From Methylocaldum sp002005105 (GTDB lineage Bacteria; Pseudomonadota; Gammaproteobacteria; Methylococcales; Methylococcaceae), in NCBI RefSeq assembly GCF_051027545.1, contig NZ_CP194902.1, forward strand, positions 5,208,001-5,272,000: 64,000 nt of DNA, read 5' to 3'. The notes beneath the pieces are model-generated. The model searched no databases. It was not told the origin of the DNA and saw only the letters and a program-made list of their open reading frames with translations. Positions 53,438 to 60,906 of the stretch are shown piece by piece; the stretch's first letter is position 1; every line of letters begins with the position of its first letter. Both the position numbers and the translations under genes were made by a program.

Positions 53438-53837
53438 GTAGGGTGGGTTAGGTGCGCCCCGACAACCTGTACTTACTGTTCGTAACGAAAGTCAAACCAC
53501 ATCGTCACCCCGGCATGGAAGGGGCCGACTAAAGGCCCGTTTGCGATTGGGACTGCCGGGGTCCAGGTTACAAGGACGTAGAGGGCAGGCCATCCTTGGC
53601 CTCTGGATTCCGGCACTCCCTGCCGGAATGACGGGTAATACTGGCATTGTTTTCTTTACTCACTGTAACTCACCGATTCAGGCGCGCACCGTAACCCACC
53701 GAAGCGAACGGCAAGGACATGGGGCGTTGTTTTGGCGGGTTACGGCGCACGCAGAACGCGGTGTTCAACATCCAGCCTATGCCGGAGTGCGCCTAATCCG
53801 CCCTACGAAATCTGTCGACAAAGGATTGTTGACCTAC
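53438..53837. repeat. Composite intergenic repeat block
   Basis: This block holds GTAGGGTGGGTTAGGTGCGC near 53438 with inverted partners near 53690-53805. A nested module CGTCACCCCGGCATGGAAGG ... CCTGCCGGAATGACGG lies near 53503-53636, and a REP-like unit at 53814-53837. The nested module also occurs at 60.6-60.8 kb. The histidine kinase stop codon (53834-53836) falls inside the REP unit. The whole 470-bp gap from 53363 contains no gene that I recognise. Confidence 0.7.
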
Positions 53838-55660
53838 GGCTGCCTGCTGCCGAGCAAATCCAGCAAGACATCGATGTCCACCGGCTTGACCAGATGGTGG
53901 TCGAAGCCGGCTTCGCGCGAGCGCTGCCGGTCCTCTTCCTGGCCATAGCCGGAGATCGCGATCAAGCGCGTTCCCGTGAGCCGTGGATCTTCCCGCATGC
54001 GCCGAGCCACTTCATACCCGTCCATCTGCGGCATACCGATATCCAGCAGCACGACATCGGGCGCTCGCTCCCTGCCCCGGTCGAGCGCCTCTTTGCCGTC
54101 GTAGGCGACCTGAACCTGATACCCATACGCCTCGAGCAGGGTCGACAAGGAATCGGCCGATGACACATTGTCGTCGACCACCAGGACATATTGATCGGCC
54201 GCGGACAAACCTGAATCTTGGACCTTCTCGCTGTGTTTCCGGCTGGACGAATGCGTTTTCATCCACGGCAAGCGGACCGTGAATTCGCTGCCCTGACCGG
54301 GGCCTTGGCTGGCCACCTCCACCCGGCCGTGATGGAGCTCCACCAGTTTCTTGACCAGCGACAGACCGATTCCCAAGCCGCCGCGTGAACGGGCCAGCGA
54401 GCGGTCTTCCTGGGTGAACGGCTCGAAAATCCGGGGCAAGAGTTCGGTGGAAATGCCGGTGCCGTTGTCGCGAACCCGCACCACGGCATCGTCGGCTTCG
54501 GTGTCGAGGACGACCTCGATCTCGCCTTCCACCTCGGTGAATTTGGCGGCGTTGTGAATCAGATTGCCGACGATCTGGACGCAACGCGTGCTATCGCCCT
54601 GCACCCAAACTGGCTCGGGCGGAACACGCACGTTCAGGCGATGCCGGCGATCCTCGAGCAGGGCCCGATTGGCTTCGACCGCTTGGGACACGACGGTCCT
54701 CAGATCGATCGTCGCCTGGTCCAATACGATCTTTCCCTGCGTGACCCGCGCCACGTCCAGCAGGTCGTCCAGAAGGTGGGCGAGATGCGCGGTCTGATCT
54801 TTGATCACCCGGCAGGCCCAGTCATACAGGTGCTGATGGCCCGAAGGCTTGCGTCGCATCAACTCGGTCGCATTGACGATGGCCGCCAGGGGATTGCGCA
54901 GTTCGTGCGCCAGCATGGCCATGAACTCGTCCTTGTGCCGGTCCGCATCGGCCAGTTCTTGCATGCGTTGCCGCAACTCGGCTTCCAGCCGCTTCCGTTC
55001 GGCGACCTCGGCCTCCAGTTGCCGATTCTCTTGCAGAGCGGCCGTCCGTTCCGAAACATTCTGTTCGAGCTGCCGGCGCGACTGATCCAAGGCCGTTCGC
55101 ACCAGCAAGCGTTCGCTGATGTCGGTCAGCACCGTCCGGTAAAACACATAGTGCCGGCTATCCCGCATCGATGAGGTATGCATTTCCACCGGAAGATGCC
55201 AACCGCCCTTTCCGACTAGACGGAGCTCCGTGGTGAGGCTCCGCCGCTCGCATCGACTTTGCGAAAGATGATTCGAAAACTTTTTTTGATCTGCCTTGGC
55301 GATAAAGCGAACGAACGGAAGCCCGATTAGGGCCGGGCGCTCCCGTGCCAGCATGCCGGCGGCGGTCAGATTGATCTCCTTGATCACGCCGTGTTCATCC
55401 AAGGTCAAATAACCCGCCGGAGCGAAATCGAAAAGGTTTGCGTAGTGGTCGCGGGACTCTTCCAGCGCCTCCAGCGCCTCCTTCAGCTTCCGGTTTTCGG
55501 CTTCCAATTCCAGCGCGCGGACTTGAAACTCGTGTAGCGATTGACGCTCCTGCTGCGGAGTTTGCTCATCGACGTCCGTAGGTGCGGCCGGTTCAAGCTT
55601 ATTGTCGAGCTCGGCTTCGGCATTCTCTCTCAGCGTGGTCTTGTCCGTATTGTTCGACAT
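53834..55660 (-). CDS. Hybrid histidine kinase with PAS domain and C-terminal receiver
   Basis: 608 residues, without a membrane segment, so likely cytoplasmic. A coiled N-terminus (residues 30-75) precedes a PAS domain (LFDFAPAGYLTLDEHGVIKE). A second coiled coil leads to the phospho-acceptor His in FMAMLAHELRNPLAAIVNAT. The ATPase boxes are NLIHNAAKF, DNGTGI and GLGIGLSLVKKLVE. The receiver domain has Asp pocket VVDDN and phospho-acceptor Asp in VVLLDIGMPQMDG. The ATG at 55660 follows GGGGAG by eight bases. No partner regulator is adjacent, and its input and output are unknown. Confidence 0.9.
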   Translation of the reverse strand: MSNNTDKTTLRENAEAELDNKLEPAAPTDVDEQTPQQERQSLHEFQVRALELEAENRKLKEALEALEESRDHYANLFDFAPAGYLTLDEHGVIKEINLTAAGMLARERPALIGLPFVRFIAKADQKKFSNHLSQSRCERRSLTTELRLVGKGGWHLPVEMHTSSMRDSRHYVFYRTVLTDISERLLVRTALDQSRRQLEQNVSERTAALQENRQLEAEVAERKRLEAELRQRMQELADADRHKDEFMAMLAHELRNPLAAIVNATELMRRKPSGHQHLYDWACRVIKDQTAHLAHLLDDLLDVARVTQGKIVLDQATIDLRTVVSQAVEANRALLEDRRHRLNVRVPPEPVWVQGDSTRCVQIVGNLIHNAAKFTEVEGEIEVVLDTEADDAVVRVRDNGTGISTELLPRIFEPFTQEDRSLARSRGGLGIGLSLVKKLVELHHGRVEVASQGPGQGSEFTVRLPWMKTHSSSRKHSEKVQDSGLSAADQYVLVVDDNVSSADSLSTLLEAYGYQVQVAYDGKEALDRGRERAPDVVLLDIGMPQMDGYEVARRMREDPRLTGTRLIAISGYGQEEDRQRSREAGFDHHLVKPVDIDVLLDLLGSRQP

Positions 55661-55878
55661 CGTGTCGTCTCCCCAGCATGCGCTTAAACTCCCCGAACCA
55701 GGCCTTGTCAACGAACCGGTACGTAGGATTAAAACTGTAACACAGGGACAACGAACGGGCGTGTCAAATCCACTGCGTTATCCCGTCGCGCAGCGGGAAA
55801 AAGTGTTATTCCCGGCCTGCCGATGCTGAAAAGACATACCCCGACTTTCACGGATTTACAAATACCGCCAAGCTGGCT

Positions 55879-56607
55879 ATGGTGCTCGAGAATTGTACGC
55901 AAACGATGGGCAAGCCAGAGATCGCCATGGAGAACGTCGCCAGCGGATCGATGCCTTTCATAGTCAATGATTGCGCCCTATTGGCTATCGCGACCGGTAA
56001 ACGGGCACAGAACCTTAAGGAACTGCGCGATCAGCTATTGGCTATTCATCCCGGGAGCATTTATTTTCACTTCTGGGGCAATCTGCTCCATCCCCGCTTC
56101 GACGAGCCCGAATACAGCAACGACTTCGCCGCCTGGTCCAGGCATGCTTTGCACGACAAGGTGCTCGCCGAGCGCCTGAGTGTCGTCGATCCCAACAGCT
56201 ATGACACGCTCGACGAATTGCGCCAGGAGCTGATCGAGATCATCGAGCAGCGGCTGGATGAACGCGAGGTTCTGGCATGGGCGCAACCGGATCAGCAGTT
56301 CGAGTTTATTCGGGCGCTCACCGTCGTTTTTCGCACCGATCTCCAGTTTTTCACCCCGGAGAAGCTTGCCGCCCGGATCGGACAAATGTCGGTAAGCAGC
56401 ATTTTCTATCACTTCATCGACGCCAAGCGGCGCAACGAGAACCGGCTGGATGACTTTCGGAACTGGCTGGAGTCTTTCGACGGACGCTATGAAAGCCTCT
56501 GTCAATGTCTGGCCAAGATCGATCCCTACTTTACCTCGCTGACCAGTCTCCGCGAAGAATTGGCGCGCGTGTTCTCCGGCTGCCTGTGCGAGGTGGGCCG
56601 TGGCTAA
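55879..56607 (+). CDS. DUF5752 family protein
   Basis: About 242 residues, largely helical with many His, Trp and Phe residues (IHPGSIYFHFWGNLLHPRFD, then ALTVVFRTDLQFFTPEKLAA and SSIFYHFIDAKRRNENRLDD). The two FH/YHF segments suggest an internal duplication. It belongs to a family often found before TreT-type glycosyltransferases; its role is not known to me. The gene overlaps the glycosyltransferase start by 8 bp, so they are translationally coupled. The start is uncertain (ATG 55879, 55906 or 55927). Confidence 0.75.
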   Translation: MVLENCTQTMGKPEIAMENVASGSMPFIVNDCALLAIATGKRAQNLKELRDQLLAIHPGSIYFHFWGNLLHPRFDEPEYSNDFAAWSRHALHDKVLAERLSVVDPNSYDTLDELRQELIEIIEQRLDEREVLAWAQPDQQFEFIRALTVVFRTDLQFFTPEKLAARIGQMSVSSIFYHFIDAKRRNENRLDDFRNWLESFDGRYESLCQCLAKIDPYFTSLTSLREELARVFSGCLCEVGRG

Positions 56608-57865
56608 TCTGTTGGAATCGTACGCCGAGGTCGTCGGTCAGGATGTCATCGATCAGCTGCATCAGCTCGCGGGAACGCTGCGGGACAAACGCGTGGTCCA
56701 CGTCAACTCGACCCGGCTCGGCGGCGGCGTCGCGGAGATTCTGGAAAAACACGTGCCGCTGATGCGGGAGCTCGGAATCGAAACCCACTGGGAAGTGATC
56801 ACCGGCAATGCGGTGTTTTATCAATGCACCAAGAGTTTTCACAATGGTCTCCAGGGCAAAATGGTGAACATGCCCAACGACTGGCTGCGGAACTTCGAAG
56901 AGACCAACGCCTTTAACGCCGAACAGCTGCGCCCGATTCTAAGCGATGCCGACATCGTTTTCATTCACGATCCGCAGCCCGCTCCGCTGCTGAGATATAT
57001 TCCCGAGCGCAAGGGCAAATGGATCTGGCGCTGCCATATCGATATCAATCGGCCGAACCGCGTAATCTGGCGTTATCTCCGCGGCTTCGTCGCCGGGTTT
57101 GACGCCAGCGTTTTCTCGCTCGCCGCGTTCGTGCAGCCCCTGCCCCACTCGCAATACCTGATTCCGCCCAGCATCGATCCCTTGAGCGACAAGAATGTCG
57201 ATCTGCCGGAAGGCGAGATCGACAGCGTCTGCGAGCGCTTCGGTATCGACCGGACGCGCCCCATCATCGTTCAGGTCTCTCGCTTCGACCAGTTCAAGGA
57301 CCCGGTAGGCGTAATTGAAGCATACCGAATCGCCAAGCATTTCCTGCGGGACATTCAGCTGGTTCTGGCCGGAGGTTCCGCTACCGACGATCCCGAAGGA
57401 GACGCCGTTTTGGCCGAAGCGCGGCAGGCGGCGAACGGCGACTCCGATGTACATGTCCTGCTCCTTCCGCCCGACGCCCACCGCACCATCAATGCATTGC
57501 AGCGGGCTGCCGATCTGGTGGTGCAGAAATCGCTTCGCGAGGGCTTCGGCCTGACGGTCACCGAAGCCTTATGGAAGGGCAAACCGGTCATCGGCGGAGA
57601 TACCGGCGGTATTCGGCTCCAGGTGATCGACCATCACACCGGCTTTTTGGTCAATACCCCGGAAGGCGCGGCCCTGCGCATCCGCTACCTGCTCCACGAC
57701 CGGCACAAAATCGAGGAAATGGGCAATAAAGCGCGGGAGTTCGTACGCGAAAACTTCCTGATCACCCGCCACCTTCGGGAGTACCTCACTCTGATGGTGA
57801 GCGTGCTGCACGCCGCGGGAGAACGCATCGAGCTGGCGGGGGCGATTCGGGTTAGAGGGCAGTAA
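56600..57865 (+). CDS. treT: Trehalose glycosyltransferring synthase-type glycosyltransferase (GT4)
   Basis: 421 residues of the GT-B fold. HVNSTRLGGGVAEILEKHVP at the N-terminus, HIDINRPN in the middle, and VSRFDQFKDPVGVIEAYRIA and SLREGFGLTVTEALWKGKPV in the C-terminal nucleotide-sugar half fit TreT. TreT makes trehalose from glucose and a nucleoside-diphosphate glucose, reversibly. Its closeness to treZ and the treY fusion supports a trehalose role. An alternative is a related GT4 enzyme acting on another acceptor. Confidence 0.83.
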   Translation: MANLLESYAEVVGQDVIDQLHQLAGTLRDKRVVHVNSTRLGGGVAEILEKHVPLMRELGIETHWEVITGNAVFYQCTKSFHNGLQGKMVNMPNDWLRNFEETNAFNAEQLRPILSDADIVFIHDPQPAPLLRYIPERKGKWIWRCHIDINRPNRVIWRYLRGFVAGFDASVFSLAAFVQPLPHSQYLIPPSIDPLSDKNVDLPEGEIDSVCERFGIDRTRPIIVQVSRFDQFKDPVGVIEAYRIAKHFLRDIQLVLAGGSATDDPEGDAVLAEARQAANGDSDVHVLLLPPDAHRTINALQRAADLVVQKSLREGFGLTVTEALWKGKPVIGGDTGGIRLQVIDHHTGFLVNTPEGAALRIRYLLHDRHKIEEMGNKAREFVRENFLITRHLREYLTLMVSVLHAAGERIELAGAIRVRGQ

Positions 57866-58675
57866 TCGGTGGTGTTGGCCGGGAACGCAGAGCCCGGTTG
57901 AAGGACACAGCGTTTCCGGCGGCTGAGTTCGCTGTAGCAACCGATTCGATGGTAAGGAGTCGCTGACGCGACGGTTGTTTTGAATGTGGGTTTCACTCGG
58001 CCTATCCTTAGGCCTCGCCCTATCGGGCGGCGAAGCCGTGCAAACCGGCTGTCCTGCCGGTTTGTCGGACCCACAGCCGAGGTCCTTTTCGTTGCTTGTC
58101 CAAAGAAAAGGACCCAAAAGAAAGGACACCCGGATGGCGCGCTGATCCTGCGCGTCGACGCCTTGAGCCGGGGGCAACAAAAGGCACTTCCATGTGCCTT
58201 TGTTGCCGCGCGGCATCGTGCCGCGCCCCTTCGGGCGGTTCCGGCTCAAGGCGTCGATGCTCGGGCGCACCATACGGGGCAAAAAACGCCCACAGTCAAT
58301 TTTTAAATTACTCTAACTCCCGTTTGCCGCGCCGAGCACCGCAGCTTTCGGCGGGAATAACCCGGAGGGGCGATTCATGGATGAATCGCGGCGATCAAGG
58401 GACAGGAGTCCCTTTGATCGCCTCCCGACGAAAGCGAGAAGCGGAGGAGACAAGCGGCAATCGGGTGGCCTTTTCTTTGGACACTTTCTTTTGGCCAAGC
58501 AAAAGAAAGTATCCCGACCGTGGGTTCGGAAACCCACATTCAAAACAACCGTCGCGTCAGCGACTCCTTATCGACTCGGTTGGCCAAGACAACAACTCAG
58601 CCGTTTGCCGGGAACGCTGCCGCCTATCCCAGCCTATTACCGGATAACTCGAAGGGAAACACCCAAATCGGAACA
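57866..58675. repeat. Large inverted-repeat element between treT and treZ
   Basis: A perfect 41-nt inverted repeat (57954-57994 and 58529-58569) is flanked and extended by imperfectly matching arms, so that about 57.91-58.62 kb forms a long palindrome-like element. Inner arms carry matching CCAAAGAAAAGG and CCAAAAGAAAG motifs. One arm holds the hairpin AACCGGCTGTCCTGCCGGTT (about 58035-58060). Open frames across it are repeat-encoded and I do not accept them as genes. Confidence 0.75.
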
Positions 58676-60901
58676 ATGATTCGAAAACACTCAATGCCAT
58701 TCGGCACGGAAATCACGGAAGACGGCGTGCGCTTCAGATTCTGGGCGCCGCAAACGAAGAGCGTGGACTTGATCCTCGGAACGGACGAGAGGGAGCGACG
58801 TTTGACTATGCAGCAGCGAGCCGACGGCTGGTTCGAGGTCATGACAACTGAAGCGGCGGCCGGCAGCCGTTACCGGTTTCGGCTGGACGATGGCCTCGCC
58901 GTTCCGGATCCCGCCTCGCGTTTCAATCCTTCGGACGTGCACGGCGCCAGCCAGGTGATCAATCCGGCCGGCTTCCGCTGGACCGATGAGGAGTGGACCG
59001 GACGGCCTTGGGAAGAAGCCGTGATCTACGAACTGCACGTCGGCACCTTCACCCCGGAAGGAAGCTTTCGGGCACTGCAAGACAAGCTGGACTACCTGGC
59101 TTCGCTAGGCATCACGGCGATCGAGCTGATGCCGATCGCGGCTTTTCCCGGCCGCTGGAACTGGGGCTATGACGGCGTCCTGCCGTTCGCGCCGGATGCC
59201 AGCTACGGAACGCCGGACGATCTGAAGGAGTTCGTCCAGGCCGCTCATCACAAGGGCCTCATGGTATTCCTCGACGTGGTCTACAACCACTTCGGGCCGG
59301 AAGGCAATTACTTGTATGTCTACGGAAAACCGTTCTTCAGCGACCGGCACCATACGCCCTGGGGCAGCGCGATCAACTACGACGGCGAGAACTGTCGCAC
59401 CGTGCGCGATTTTTTCATTCACAACGCCTTGTACTGGCTGGAGGAATATCACCTGGACGGACTGCGGCTGGATGCGGTTCACGCCATCATCGACGATTCG
59501 CGTCCGGATATTCTGGACGAGTTGGCGGAGCGGGTTCGCGCCGGCCCCGGAAGCTGCCGGCACGTCCATCTGGTACTGGAAAACGACGACAACGCCGCGC
59601 ATTATCTCGCGCGCGAGGCCGACGGTTCGCCCCGGCAGTACGACGCGCAGTGGAACGACGACCTGCATCATGCGTTGCACCTCTTGTTGACGGGCGAAAC
59701 CGACGGCTATTACGCCGATTATGCCGACGCGCCCCTGAAACACTTGGGACGCGCCCTGACCGAAGGCTTCGCCTATCAAGGGGAAGCCTCGCCGTATCGC
59801 GACAACCGCCGGCGCGGCGAAATCAGCCGCGATCTTCCGCCCACCGCGTTCGTCCCCTTTCTGCAAAATCACGATCAGGTCGGCAACCGCGCATTCGGCG
59901 AGCGTCTCTCCGATCTGGTGGAAACCCGCCCACTCCGAGCGGCGGTGACGCTGTTGCTGTTGGCGCCTTCCCCGCCTTTGCTGTTCATGGGCGAGGAATT
60001 CGCCTGTCCGACGCCGTTCCAATATTTCTGCGACTTCGGACCGGAATTGGCCCAGGCGGTGACGGAAGGCCGACGCAACGAATTCGCCCGCTTCGGACGA
60101 TTCGCCGCCCCAGAGCTCCGACAACGGATTCCCGATCCTTCCGCCTCCTCGACCTTCTTCAACTCGAAATTGGACTGGGCCGCACTGGAGATTCCGAAAC
60201 ATCGGGAATGGCAGTCGTTCTACCAATCCCTACTGGCGGTCCGCCGCGAGCAAATCGTCCCGCTTTTGAAACAAATAAGCGCCGGCCGCTCACACTTCAA
60301 GCTCTTCGGCGCACGAGGACTTTCGGTCGTCTGGCACCTGGATGACGGCGGCAGCTTGATCCTCTTATCCAATCTTGGGGAAGAACCGCTGTCGAACTTG
60401 GATCTTTCCTCGGATCCGGCATTAGCCGTCAGCGACCCGGACATTACCGACAGCTTACCTTCGGGCCGGATACCCGCCTGGTCAACGGCCTGGTTTCTCA
60501 TGCGACCGGAGAGCGCGCTCTCCCTCATCCAGCCCTTCGGGCCACTTTCTCCAAGCCCCTCACCCACCCCTCTCCCAAGGAGTAAAGGTATCGACGCAAC
60601 TCGTCACCCCGGCAGGGAAGGGTGGCTTCGGTGCTCCAATCGCAAACGGCCTGGCCGGGAGCGCCGGCCACGCCCTTCCCGAAGACACCGTTTGCGATTG
60701 GAGTGCCGGGGTCCAGAAGCCAAGGACGGCAACGGCCTCTCACATCCGTGTGTTCTGGATTCCGGTATCCAATCGCAAACGGTTGCTTTAGTCGCAACCC
60801 TTCCCTGCCGGAATGACGGCTTTGGAGACTTGTGTAGATACCTCTGCCCGAAGGGAGAAGGAAATAAGGCGCGGCTCTTGGCCGCACAGATGATTAGGTA
60901 A
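58676..60901 (+). CDS. treZ: Malto-oligosyltrehalose trehalohydrolase with a repeat-derived tail
   Basis: 741 residues. The enzyme releases trehalose from maltooligosyl-trehalose made by TreY. An N-terminal E-set/CBM48 region (PFGTEITEDGVRFRFWAPQT) is followed by the GH13 barrel. The nucleophile Asp is in GLRLDAVHAI, the acid/base Glu in LVLENDDNA, and the third acid in FLQNHDQVGNRAF. The usual end of TreZ is reached near residue 609 (IPAWSTAWFL). The remaining 130 or so residues are encoded by intergenic repeats (about 60535-60890) and are unlikely to fold. The treY fusion starts 5 bp after the stop. A start at ATG 58694 is possible. Confidence 0.9.
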   Translation: MIRKHSMPFGTEITEDGVRFRFWAPQTKSVDLILGTDERERRLTMQQRADGWFEVMTTEAAAGSRYRFRLDDGLAVPDPASRFNPSDVHGASQVINPAGFRWTDEEWTGRPWEEAVIYELHVGTFTPEGSFRALQDKLDYLASLGITAIELMPIAAFPGRWNWGYDGVLPFAPDASYGTPDDLKEFVQAAHHKGLMVFLDVVYNHFGPEGNYLYVYGKPFFSDRHHTPWGSAINYDGENCRTVRDFFIHNALYWLEEYHLDGLRLDAVHAIIDDSRPDILDELAERVRAGPGSCRHVHLVLENDDNAAHYLAREADGSPRQYDAQWNDDLHHALHLLLTGETDGYYADYADAPLKHLGRALTEGFAYQGEASPYRDNRRRGEISRDLPPTAFVPFLQNHDQVGNRAFGERLSDLVETRPLRAAVTLLLLAPSPPLLFMGEEFACPTPFQYFCDFGPELAQAVTEGRRNEFARFGRFAAPELRQRIPDPSASSTFFNSKLDWAALEIPKHREWQSFYQSLLAVRREQIVPLLKQISAGRSHFKLFGARGLSVVWHLDDGGSLILLSNLGEEPLSNLDLSSDPALAVSDPDITDSLPSGRIPAWSTAWFLMRPESALSLIQPFGPLSPSPSPTPLPRSKGIDATRHPGREGWLRCSNRKRPGRERRPRPSRRHRLRLECRGPEAKDGNGLSHPCVLDSGIQSQTVALVATLPCRNDGFGDLCRYLCPKGEGNKARLLAAQMIR
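60535..60890. repeat. Intergenic-type repeats inside the treZ reading frame
   Basis: The block contains CCCTCTCCC-type sequence with its inverted partner (CCCGAAGGGAGAAGG), enclosing a module CGTCACCCCGGCAGGGAAGG ... CCCTGCCGGAATGACGG. TTTGCGATTGG and CCAATCGCAAACGG lie in both orientations. It is related to the block at 53.5-53.64 kb. Confidence 0.75.
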
Positions 60902-60906
60902 GACTG

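Noticed and set aside
58096..58647. A 183-codon frame between treT and treZ
   Set aside because: It lies wholly inside the large inverted-repeat element and its product is repeat translation.
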